Positions 1-6,521 of a stretch of DNA of 21,977 bases are shown here, one piece after another (the stretch's first letter is position 1; each line of letters starts with the position of its first letter). The notes beneath the pieces were generated by a model. The model worked only from the letters and a program-made list of their open reading frames with translations, searched no databases and was not told the DNA's origin. This stretch comes from Spirochaetales bacterium (GTDB lineage: Bacteria > Spirochaetota > Spirochaetia > Sphaerochaetales > Sphaerochaetaceae): contig JALFRH010000040.1 in NCBI GenBank assembly GCA_022785155.1, positions 1-21,977 on the forward strand, read 5' to 3'. A program made the position numbers and the translations under genes.

Positions 1-389
1 CTGACCTCTTCGGAGACGGAGTGTATGGAGCGCGCATCCCTCAGGTGGACGTATATGAGACACCTTCCTCATATGTTGTTGAGGCGGAGGTCGCAGGATA
101 CAGCGAAGGCGATATCGCAATCGACGTGGAGAAGCATGTCCTCACAATAAAGAGCGACGACAAGAACATGAAGAAGGTCAACCAGGAGGAGAATGAGGCT
201 GAGAAGAAGGAGGAGAGGAAGTACCTCATGAGAGAGATCTCAAGACCATCCTTCTCCAGATCCTTCTCACTTCCTGAAGACGTTGACGAGGAGAACATCA
301 AGGCCGAAAGCAAGAACGGCATCCTCACCATCACTCTTCCTAAGACAGAGAAAGCCCAGAGAGGCAGAATCGAAGTCAAGATAAACTAA
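1..389 (+). CDS. Small heat-shock protein, Hsp20/alpha-crystallin family (5' partial)
   Basis: The protein is an ATP-independent holdase that binds unfolding proteins in the cytoplasm as an oligomer. The visible part is almost entirely an alpha-crystallin domain: it opens with a PQVDVYET stretch, contains VEAEVAGY, and ends with the family hallmark NGILTITLPK followed by a short charged tail (EVKIN). A Lys/Glu-rich insertion (NQEENEAEKKEERK) sits in the middle loop of the domain. The reading frame is open from base 3 (DLFGDG), so the GTG at 21 is internal and the true start lies upstream of the window. The gene faces the cyclo-ligase gene with only 15 nt between the stops, and I see no terminator there. 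Family assignment is firm; which Hsp20 paralogue it is cannot be told. Confidence 0.9.
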   Translation, partial: DLFGDGVYGARIPQVDVYETPSSYVVEAEVAGYSEGDIAIDVEKHVLTIKSDDKNMKKVNQEENEAEKKEERKYLMREISRPSFSRSFSLPEDVDEENIKAESKNGILTITLPKTEKAQRGRIEVKIN

Positions 390-404
390 AATAAGCGGAA
401 GCTA

Positions 405-956
405 TCATATCCAATCCCCTGTTTCAGAAATGGACAGGGGAGTTTTTATCGCTCCCCCCACTATCAGGGCATCCATTCTTTCGTCCCAAGAATCACTCTC
501 TATTTCCTCTACATAGGAAGGGGAGAAAGCCAAGGCAATGGTGAATAATCTATCTCTATTTCTACTGATATATCTATCATAGAAACCCTTTCCCCTGCCT
601 AATCTATAAAAGCGGGAATCAATAGCTATCAGTGGAACCAATATAATGGCTTTATTGTATTCTATGGCTTTTTTATCCTTTGGCTCCATAAAGCCCATGG
701 AGTTGGTGACAAGCTCGCCTTTTCCAAACTCCATTTCCCCTTCGCCTGTTATAAATGGAAAAAGAAAACGCGGGTCATTGAACAAAGGGGATATATCAGG
801 CTCGGATTTCAAGGGGGAGAAGGCCAGAATAGTCTCCGCTTCTTTATATATCGAAAGTGAGAGCAGGGTGCTGCAGATGGCTCTCGATTCCTCTTCTTTT
901 TTGTTGTAGGAGAGAAGAGTTGAGATCATGATCTTTCTCAAAGCACTCTTTTCCAT
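405..956 (-). CDS. 5-formyltetrahydrofolate cyclo-ligase (MTHFS)
   Basis: A 183-aa protein, the normal length for this family. It converts 5-formyl-THF to 5,10-methenyl-THF with ATP in the cytoplasm, recycling a storage/inhibitory folate. The key evidence is the glycine-rich nucleotide-binding motif GRGKGFYDRY (residues 120-129), preceded by the family stretch VPLIAIDSRFYRLG. The N-terminus (MEKSALRKIM) fits the usual basic start of the family. The frame stays open upstream to 1466, but that extension is the antisense-frame shadow of the ECF T-subunit gene, so I place the start at 956. The gene overlaps the T-subunit gene by 19 nt, so it is probably the third cistron of that operon. Its place beside a vitamin-type transporter hints at folate uptake, but that is inference. 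Confidence 0.88.
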   Translation of the reverse strand: MEKSALRKIMISTLLSYNKKEEESRAICSTLLSLSIYKEAETILAFSPLKSEPDISPLFNDPRFLFPFITGEGEMEFGKGELVTNSMGFMEPKDKKAIEYNKAIILVPLIAIDSRFYRLGRGKGFYDRYISRNRDRLFTIALAFSPSYVEEIESDSWDERMDALIVGGAIKTPLSISETGDWI

Positions 957-1615
957 ATGAATAATCCCGTAAACAACATAGCCGATAGTATTATTACAAG
1001 CCAATCCTTTTTCCCAAGAATCACTTTCGTCCTTTCTCCCCCTGTACTCCAGCTTCTGGAGTATAGGGCGTCCTGGAAGATGAGTATTTTCTGGAAAAGA
1101 AGCCTCATCATAGAGAGTGTGTAATCTGTAATGGAGGAGATTGGATGCCTGAAAAAGCTTCCACCTCTGGACCTTCGGGCATTCATCATCTCTGTAGCTG
1201 TGGAGAAGATAATGGGAAAGAGAGCCAAGGTCATCATTACTGCCGAGGATGCCTTTCTTCCTCTTTTCCCGAAGATAGGAGAAAGAATGGACCCCATGGT
1301 GGTGGATAGATCGATCAAATCCGATTTTTTTATATAGAGTGCTGACAAAGCCACCACGGAAAGGAACTTGGAAGTATCTGAAAGAGAAGAAAGAAGAGTT
1401 CCTTTTCCGAAATATGAAAAGAGGAATATCAATAGGGCTGTTATAAGCATCACCTTCATGGACCACAGGATTTTAAATATATTCACCTTGAAAAAGAAGG
1501 GGATGATGGTCACAAGTATCAATAAGGCAAGGGCTTCATATTCATTGAGAAGGGAGGAGGCCACACTGGAAAGAATCAAGGCCACCATAGTCGAGAATGG
1601 GTTTATTCCAGCCAT
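938..1615 (-). CDS. ECF transporter transmembrane (T) component, EcfT/CbiQ/BioN-like
   Basis: A 225-aa integral membrane protein. Hydrophobic segments occur near residues 10-42, 54-68, 83-95, 124-138 and 204-220. Between them lies the cytoplasmic coupling region with two Ala-Arg-type motifs, ARRSRG (146-151) and ALYSRSW (183-189); these match the paired coupling motifs by which EcfT subunits contact the ATPases. Family role: it links a substrate-binding S subunit to the ATPase dimer to import a vitamin or metal. The start at 1615 has GAGG a few bases upstream, inside the 3' end of the ATPase gene (13-nt overlap), which indicates translational coupling. No S subunit is encoded next to it, so substrate is unknown; the S subunit may be elsewhere in the genome. 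Confidence 0.82.
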   Translation of the reverse strand: MAGINPFSTMVALILSSVASSLLNEYEALALLILVTIIPFFFKVNIFKILWSMKVMLITALLIFLFSYFGKGTLLSSLSDTSKFLSVVALSALYIKKSDLIDLSTTMGSILSPIFGKRGRKASSAVMMTLALFPIIFSTATEMMNARRSRGGSFFRHPISSITDYTLSMMRLLFQKILIFQDALYSRSWSTGGERTKVILGKKDWLVIILSAMLFTGLFIWKRVL

Positions 1616-2340
1616 GATAGATCCTCGAATTCTGCCTTGGGAGGGAGATAGACTTCATTGTCTCTTAAGGCTTTCATCATATCCCTGGACTTTCCCATGG
1701 CTTTGATCTTCCCGTCTGAGAGAATGATGGTGTTATCTGTAAGGTATAATAGTTTTTCCGCTTCATGGGAGACGATTACTATGGTTACACCCTTCTTCTT
1801 CAGTTCAATAAGGGTGGACAACACCATCTTTACAGAGGGGTAATCCAAATTGGCCAAGGGCTCGTCCATTAGTATTATTTCAGGTTCCATTGCCAATACT
1901 CCTGCAATGGAGAGCCTTCTTTTCTCTCCTCCTGATAACACCGATGGAGGAAGATTCTGGATTTTCTCAAGGTTGAAGAGGGATATCATCTTGTCTGTAG
2001 TTTCTTGGATTTTATCCCTGGAGAGTTTCATATTCTCCAAGCCGAAGGCAATATCCTTCTTTACAGTGGAGCCCACTATTTCCAAGGATGTATCCTGGAA
2101 AACCAGACCGAAGGCCTTCATCCTCTCCCTTTCCTTCTTCAGAGGCCTCCCATTAATTTCAATAACTCCTTGGTCAGGCCTTTCCAGGCCTTTGAGGCAC
2201 TTCAGAAGCATTGACTTACCACTGCCGTTCTTTCCCGCAACCAAAGTAAGGGAGCCCTTTTCAAGGGAAAAGGAAATATTCTCCAACAGTTTTGTTCCAT
2301 CTATGGAAAAGGAAAGATTCTCAACAGATAACAGTGACAT
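1603..2340 (-). CDS. ECF-type ABC transporter ATP-binding protein (EcfA/CbiO/BioM-like)
   Basis: A 245-aa ABC ATPase with every catalytic motif: Walker A GKNGSGKS (36-43), Q-loop Gln82, signature LSGGEKRR (135-142), Walker B IILMDEP (155-161) with catalytic Glu160, and switch His192. The T-subunit gene follows with a 13-nt overlap, so this is the energising subunit of an energy-coupling factor importer. Only one ATPase gene is present, so the module resembles the CbiO/BioM-type homodimeric arrangement rather than the EcfA1/EcfA2 pair; this is inferred from layout. No Shine-Dalgarno precedes the ATG. A TAGACT hexamer ends 6 nt upstream of it (2352 to 2347), with a weak TTGTTG 18 nt further up, so the message may be leaderless. 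Confidence 0.9.
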   Translation of the reverse strand: MSLLSVENLSFSIDGTKLLENISFSLEKGSLTLVAGKNGSGKSMLLKCLKGLERPDQGVIEINGRPLKKERERMKAFGLVFQDTSLEIVGSTVKKDIAFGLENMKLSRDKIQETTDKMISLFNLEKIQNLPPSVLSGGEKRRLSIAGVLAMEPEIILMDEPLANLDYPSVKMVLSTLIELKKKGVTIVIVSHEAEKLLYLTDNTIILSDGKIKAMGKSRDMMKALRDNEVYLPPKAEFEDLSWLE

Positions 2341-2394
2341 GACAAAAGTCTAATCCATTTTCCTTTTCTACAACAAGAGAAGTGAGATTTTGTA

Positions 2395-2423
2395 TTGTGC
2401 TTTATTCTTCCCGACAATAAAAT
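2395..2423 (+). promoter_or_regulatory. Possible sigma70-like promoter for the 2455-4313 operon
   Basis: TTGTGC (2395-2400) and TAAAAT (2418-2423) are separated by 17 nt and lie 31 nt before the start at 2455. The -10 matches consensus at 5 of 6 positions, the -35 at only 3. It is placed in the short divergent gap between the ATPase gene and the unknown operon. Confidence 0.35.
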
Positions 2424-2454
2424 TGAGACAAATAAGAGTATTCGGAGGACAAGT

Positions 2455-2943
2455 ATGCATGTTGATGAATATACATTGTTAGAAAAAGATGGAGTCCAGT
2501 TTGGTGTGGGTTCCACAAAGAGCGGCCTTGGTGTGGTTTTGTATGCTTCAAAAGAAAAAGGGGATGTATCTTCGTCTTCTTCAGATAAATATAAGGTCGT
2601 GGCGACAACTGGTTCCGAAGTGATCCTTTCCTCCCTTACAGAAGATCTTTCCATCTCCGATACTCTCGCATCTATGGAAGGTGACGTAGTGTTTGCAGCA
2701 TTGAATCTTTTGGACAAGTCTTCAATCATTGGAAGAAAGAAGGGTGAGAGGATCGAAGTATGGAGATATCAAAGATTCGATGGCTTTGGCCATATGATTG
2801 CAGAATCTACAGAATCCACTCCTGTAGTCATTGATTGGTATGATGATTTTTCATCCTTCTCCTCCCTCCTTTGGGAAGGCCTGGATGGATACAATGAATT
2901 GATAGTGGATGTTGAAGGGGGAGTCAGGAGATTTAAGAAATAA
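2455..2943 (+). CDS. Conserved-looking cytoplasmic protein of unknown function
   Basis: A 162-aa soluble protein that I do not recognise. It has no signal peptide, membrane segment or cysteine pair. The sequence is acidic with alternating hydrophobic residues suggesting a beta-rich fold. It has a serine run (SSSSS) near residue 40 and a WRYQRFDGFGH stretch in the middle. The start at 2455 is set by GGAGGA (2444-2449) five bases upstream; earlier in-frame TTG codons have no ribosome binding site. The stop overlaps the ATG of the next gene by one base (TAATG), so the two are almost certainly translated together. Being coupled to a multi-pass membrane protein suggests the pair works at the membrane, but nothing more can be said. 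Confidence 0.75.
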   Translation: MHVDEYTLLEKDGVQFGVGSTKSGLGVVLYASKEKGDVSSSSSDKYKVVATTGSEVILSSLTEDLSISDTLASMEGDVVFAALNLLDKSSIIGRKKGERIEVWRYQRFDGFGHMIAESTESTPVVIDWYDDFSSFSSLLWEGLDGYNELIVDVEGGVRRFKK

Positions 2944-4313
2944 TGAAAAGAGAGAGAATAAGCGATCTATATGAAGATTTTGAGCCTGAGATAAGGATCT
3001 GGCCATATTGGGCCCTGGGACTCCTTATTCCCTTGGTGCCTTTATGTCTCTCTTTTTCCCTTTCCCTATCCCTTACTTGGCAGGTGGTTGCAAAGTATGT
3101 AGTAGCTGTCCTTCCCTTGGTCTTTACAGCCTCAATCATGAAGGATGGAGAGAAGGCATGGCTATTACCTCTCTCAGGGGCATTATATGCATCCCTGACC
3201 CTTATTCTATGGGTGGAGTCATCTTTGGATGGGGCCATATCCTATCCCTTGGGGCTCCCTATTGCCTTGGCCCTTTCCCCCTCGGTGTTATCGCTCATTG
3301 CCTTTTCCTTCTTTCTTAAGAGAAAGAGGGGAAAGTGGATACTTCCTTTCCTTCTCTCTCTTTTATTGTCCGTTGCCCTTACCGTCTTATCTCTATATTC
3401 GGAAGAAGGAATAAGAATATATAGAGGGATATATCCAATGTTATTGGTCCTTCTTTCCCTCTCCATTCCCTTTGTCACAAGGCGTAGCGACTCCACTCCT
3501 TGGTTTGTATTTATTCTTCTTATCCTACTCCTTGTTTCTTCTTCCCTGTTCCACTCAGGAGTAATGGCTCTTCTGGAGGGTAGTGGCAATGAAGAGGCGG
3601 GAATCGTTTCTGCTATACTGGGAGTCTTTGTCCATGACAATGAACTCTGGTATACACTAACATTCCTCTTTGTATTCTCCGGTCTCTCTGGCAAGAGCAG
3701 CTACAGGACGGTGGTGGAGGATGTTCCTGAAGAAAAGGATGATGAAATAAGCCAAAGCTTCTCTATAAAAAGCGAAGACGGCAACAGAATGAAATATACT
3801 TATCCTCCTTCTTCTTCCCGTTTCTCACCGGAGAAGGAAGAAACAATAAAAGAAGAGCCCCCTAAAGTACGTGACCGTGAGCCGGAGAGACCTAGATATG
3901 AAGAAGACATCCGTTCCAGCGCCCCTCAGGACGATAAATGGTATGAATTCATCCAAGGTGGTGTAAGGGAAGAGAGACGGGATCCTAGGCCAAGGGAGCC
4001 ATATAGAGACCAGGATAGAATGAGGCGTGATGATTATGACGACTACTATCGAGCCCCTCGCCGCGACCCATACTATAGAGAGGATGATAGACCCAGACGC
4101 AGAAGTGAGGGATACTACGGCGACGGATACAGGGATGTAATGGTTGATGAGAGGCGCTATAGTGACGATAGACGCTACAGCGATGACAGAGACTACAGGG
4201 ATAGAGACTCCTATGTAAGACGGGACGAAAGGGATTATAGACGGGACGACGACTACTATAGGGACCGAAGGCGGAGAGATGATGATTACGATGACTGGGA
4301 CAGAAATCGTTAA
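2943..4313 (+). CDS. Multi-pass membrane protein with long Arg/Asp/Tyr-rich C-terminal tail, function unknown
   Basis: A 456-aa protein in two halves. Residues 1-250 hold about seven or eight hydrophobic segments (roughly 20-45, 48-65, 71-91, 102-124, 132-152, 160-178, 187-206, 218-246). Residues 250-456 are hydrophilic: first an acidic, proline-containing linker (PEEKDDE, KEEPPKVRDREPERPRYEED), then about 110 residues made almost only of Arg, Asp and Tyr, with imperfect repeats such as RRYSDD and DYRDRD. The loop KRKRGK (126-131) is positively charged. The start overlaps the previous stop (TAATG). I do not recognise a family. The tail looks disordered and resembles RNA-binding or condensate-forming segments in composition only. 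It follows the membrane part directly and its codons look ordinary for the window, so it is not an assembly artefact. Confidence 0.8.
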   Translation: MKRERISDLYEDFEPEIRIWPYWALGLLIPLVPLCLSFSLSLSLTWQVVAKYVVAVLPLVFTASIMKDGEKAWLLPLSGALYASLTLILWVESSLDGAISYPLGLPIALALSPSVLSLIAFSFFLKRKRGKWILPFLLSLLLSVALTVLSLYSEEGIRIYRGIYPMLLVLLSLSIPFVTRRSDSTPWFVFILLILLLVSSSLFHSGVMALLEGSGNEEAGIVSAILGVFVHDNELWYTLTFLFVFSGLSGKSSYRTVVEDVPEEKDDEISQSFSIKSEDGNRMKYTYPPSSSRFSPEKEETIKEEPPKVRDREPERPRYEEDIRSSAPQDDKWYEFIQGGVREERRDPRPREPYRDQDRMRRDDYDDYYRAPRRDPYYREDDRPRRRSEGYYGDGYRDVMVDERRYSDDRRYSDDRDYRDRDSYVRRDERDYRRDDDYYRDRRRRDDDYDDWDRNR

Positions 4314-4331
4314 AAATCTTTTTTATCTCTG

Positions 4332-4360
4332 TTGACATACTCTTAAGAAACTTGTATTGT
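4332..4360 (+). promoter_or_regulatory. Promoter of tRNA-Phe
   Basis: A perfect -35 TTGACA (4332-4337), a 17-nt spacer and TATTGT (4355-4360) as -10, ending 13 nt before the first base of the tRNA. This is the clearest sigma70 promoter in the window, as expected for a stable-RNA gene. Confidence 0.75.
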
Positions 4361-4373
4361 TCTTTACGTTGAT

Positions 4374-4446
4374 GCCGTTTTAGCTCAGTTGGTAGAGCAA
4401 AGGACTGAAAATCCTTGTGTCCCTGGTTCGATTCCTGGAGACGGCA
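4374..4446 (+). tRNA. tRNA-Phe (anticodon GAA)
   Basis: A 73-nt cloverleaf. The acceptor arms GCCGTTT (4374-4380) and AGACGGC (4439-4445) pair over 7 bp with one G-T wobble. The D arm GCTC/GAGC, the anticodon stem AAGGA/TCCTT and the T arm with GGTTCGATTCC are all present. The 7-base loop CTGAAAA puts GAA at positions 34-36 (4407-4409), which reads Phe codons. The discriminator is A4446; CCA is not encoded (ACAAG follows), so it must be added by the CCA-adding enzyme. It has its own promoter and terminator and looks monocistronic. Confidence 0.97.
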
Positions 4447-4475
4447 ACAAGTAGATAATATATCTTATATCGATG

Positions 4476-4503
4476 AAGGGTTTGGGTTTTCCAGACCCTT
4501 TTT
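4476..4503 (+). terminator. Intrinsic terminator after tRNA-Phe
   Basis: GGGTTTGG (4478-4485) pairs with CCAGACCC (4491-4498) over 8 bp with one G-T pair around a GTTTT loop, followed at once by a run of T. Flanking AA/TT pairs extend the stem. It lies 30 nt past the tRNA. Confidence 0.85.
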
Positions 4504-4647
4504 CATTTCCTGTGTCGTGTTTTTGTTTTTCTGCAAATGGTCCTGGGCCTATAGGTGCACCAATTGAAAGGGAAAGGACATCCGTTTCAAAATACTCTCA
4601 AATATGGCTTCTTGCACTCCAATTCAATGGTAATTATCATTGAGAAC

Positions 4648-5550
4648 ATGAAGACCGTGATAATTGGAAGAGGATCAGTGGGCACAAATGTCGCTTATAA
4701 TCTAAGAAACGTGCCAGGGATATCATTTAGAGTAGATAAGGAGCGGGAGTTCAGGACAAGAAGCAATATTGTCTTCAATGGTGAGAAACTCGCCGTCCCC
4801 ACCATTGTTGCCGAGGATACCCAAGATAAACCTGAATTGATTGTTGTAGCTGTAAAGAACTTTCAATTGGAATCTACATTCCCTGTAATAGAGCCTCTTT
4901 TGGGAGAGAATACCATTATTCTTCCTCTTCTGAATGGAATAGACTCGGAGAGGATACTCTCTGAGCGTTTCGGCAGTGAAAGGGTCGTCTATGCCTTTAT
5001 ATCGAATCTCTCCGTAGTAAGGGAAGGAAACAGGGTATCTTCCTTTTCCAAGGGAAGAATCACAATGGGAGAGAAAGACAATTCTCTCTCAGAGAGGATA
5101 TTGAAGCTACGGGATTTCTTTCTTTCCAACGGTCAGGATGTGGTGATACCGGAGGATATCCACCATGAAAAGTGGCTTAAGTTTATGACAAACACCTGCT
5201 TCAATACCCTCACTGCCATTCTTGAAGCCGACTATGACGCCACTGGAAACAACATGGATATGATACGTGTGGCAAGACTTGTTGCCAGGGAAGTCCAGAC
5301 TGTGGGAAGGAAAATGGGTGTGGAGCTGTCCCACGATGATGTGGAGACCATGATCAGAAATACTTCCAAGCTGTCTGGAAAGGGAAGATCCAGTATGTTG
5401 GAGGATGTTCTTGCAGGTAGGGAAACGGAAAACAGATACTTTACAGGAGCTGTGTCCAGAATGGGAAAGCTGTACTCGATTCCTACTCCCTACTGTGATA
5501 TGCTTTCTATTCTCTTGGAGGCGAAACGATATGTCGCAAACTGTCATTAA
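4648..5550 (+). CDS. panE: 2-dehydropantoate 2-reductase-like protein (ApbA/PanE family)
   Basis: A 300-aa cytoplasmic NADPH-dependent reductase. The family reaction is ketopantoate to pantoate in coenzyme A synthesis. Evidence in order: Rossmann motif GRGSVG (7-12), VKNFQ (69-73), LLNGID (94-99), then the C-terminal domain with EKWLKF (Lys178 at the catalytic lysine position), FNTLTAI (185-191), SSMLEDV (248-254) and the GRETEN motif (257-262) that supplies a substrate-binding Glu. The frame is open upstream to 4555, but those extra residues do not fit the family; MKTVIIGRGSVG is the expected N-terminus. No Shine-Dalgarno is present; TATCAT (4635-4640) lies 7 nt before the ATG. It overlaps the next gene by 20 nt. 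Paralogues of this family can act on other 2-oxo acids, so the exact substrate is not certain. Confidence 0.83.
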   Translation: MKTVIIGRGSVGTNVAYNLRNVPGISFRVDKEREFRTRSNIVFNGEKLAVPTIVAEDTQDKPELIVVAVKNFQLESTFPVIEPLLGENTIILPLLNGIDSERILSERFGSERVVYAFISNLSVVREGNRVSSFSKGRITMGEKDNSLSERILKLRDFFLSNGQDVVIPEDIHHEKWLKFMTNTCFNTLTAILEADYDATGNNMDMIRVARLVAREVQTVGRKMGVELSHDDVETMIRNTSKLSGKGRSSMLEDVLAGRETENRYFTGAVSRMGKLYSIPTPYCDMLSILLEAKRYVANCH

Positions 5551-6448
5551 AGAGAAAGCAATAGCATACGAAGCTCTATCCACCTTCTTCAAAGGTGACA
5601 GAGATAAAGCCTGGTCCATACTATCTTCCCTAAATGCGGATTTCTCCTCTTCCTTTGCCTCCTATACAAGGGAGTTCACCTCTTCTTTCCAGGAAGAGTC
5701 GGAGTTCAACGATATATGGAGAAGGACAAGGGACGCCTTCTTTTGCGAGAAGATTCCATTTTCTGTATTGGATGAAGAGGATGAGAGGGTAAGGGGAAAG
5801 ATGGCCCCCATTCACTTTCTCTATACTGCAGGAAACAGGGAACTGGGAAATGAGAAACGACTTGTAATATTGGGGCCTCCCTTGCCATCTTTACAGGCCA
5901 AAAGCGATATCTTCGATGCAGTATCCCTTTCCAAAGAGAGGGGCTGGGCGGTTGTGGCTCCCTTTGACTCAGGCTCAGGGGCCTATGCTCTTCAGGCAGC
6001 CATAAAGCTTGGGGCCTTACCTATCGCCGTGTTGTCGTCAGGGATATCAAAATGCCCCTCTGAAAGCTTATTGGAGTTGATGGAAGGGGTATATACCAAG
6101 GGAATCTTGGTGACCCAAGCCGCCCCTTGTGTAAAATATGAGAAATGGCATGTGGTTTTGAGAAATAGGTTCATCTCTTCCTTCGGCGACGGCTTCTTCC
6201 TTTCTGAGGAGAAGAACGGAGGACCGTCATGGGCGATATTCGATGGAGCCAGGGAAAAGGGAAAGAGAGTATCCATCTCCCTCTCTTCCGCAAATAACCC
6301 CAACTACAGTTGGTGTGGAGAGAGACTGGGGGAAGGTGTAGTTCCCTATAAGAAAGCCAAAGACCTTATAAAACTCTTTCCTGATGAGAAAACACCAAGA
6401 AAGAAGAGGGAAATCTACGTAGATCCCACTCCATCTCTATTTGATTGA
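5531..6448 (+). CDS. Divergent DprA/Smf-like protein
   Basis: A 305-aa protein whose central part follows the DprA Rossmann-like fold. A beta strand (LVILGPPLPS, 111-120) stands where the GSR motif is expected, followed by an alanine-rich AYALQAAIKLGALPIAVLSSGI stretch matching the 'AH..AL..GG.TIAVLG.G' region, and LRNRFIS (210-216) matching the family RNRII motif. DprA loads RecA on single-stranded DNA during natural transformation. The canonical GSR and SGxARGID residues are not conserved here, so DNA binding may be altered. The start at 5531 has GGAGG (5518-5522) upstream and lies inside the end of the panE-like gene, so the two are coupled. In many bacteria dprA lies next to topA; here topA is about 13 kb away on the same strand. 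Confidence 0.68.
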   Translation: MSQTVIKEKAIAYEALSTFFKGDRDKAWSILSSLNADFSSSFASYTREFTSSFQEESEFNDIWRRTRDAFFCEKIPFSVLDEEDERVRGKMAPIHFLYTAGNRELGNEKRLVILGPPLPSLQAKSDIFDAVSLSKERGWAVVAPFDSGSGAYALQAAIKLGALPIAVLSSGISKCPSESLLELMEGVYTKGILVTQAAPCVKYEKWHVVLRNRFISSFGDGFFLSEEKNGGPSWAIFDGAREKGKRVSISLSSANNPNYSWCGERLGEGVVPYKKAKDLIKLFPDEKTPRKKREIYVDPTPSLFD

Positions 6449-6459
6449 CACCTCATTTG

Positions 6460-6488
6460 TTGACCATGGAACCATAAGATAATAACAT
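6460..6488 (+). promoter_or_regulatory. Possible promoter of alaS
   Basis: TTGACC (6460-6465), a 17-nt spacer and TAACAT (6483-6488) stand in the 73-nt gap before alaS. The -35 is good (5 of 6), the -10 is weak (4 of 6). A perfect TTGACA at 6445-6450 overlaps the preceding stop codon but has no well-spaced -10. Confidence 0.35.
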
Positions 6489-6521
6489 CTACTAGATTCC
6501 AAAATAATAAAGGAAAAGAAT

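Noticed and set aside
957..1466. Upstream extension of the cyclo-ligase reading frame
   Set aside because: It is the out-of-frame shadow of the ECF T-subunit gene on the same strand; the real start with a family-like N-terminus is at 956.
2005..2353. Open frames on the plus strand across the ECF ATPase gene
   Set aside because: Antisense to a gene with all ABC motifs; no ribosome binding site and no recognisable protein.
4548..4561. Two overlapping 8-bp palindromes (CCTATAGG and GGTGCACC)
   Set aside because: Short palindromes of this size occur by chance; not next to a promoter element.
4555..4647. GTG-led extension of the panE-like protein
   Set aside because: No ribosome binding site, and the residues before MKTVIIGRGSVG have no counterpart in the family.
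5107..5619. 170-codon minus-strand frame over the panE/dprA-like junction
   Set aside because: Antisense shadow with unnatural residue use (Cys/His-rich); the plus-strand genes have clear family motifs.
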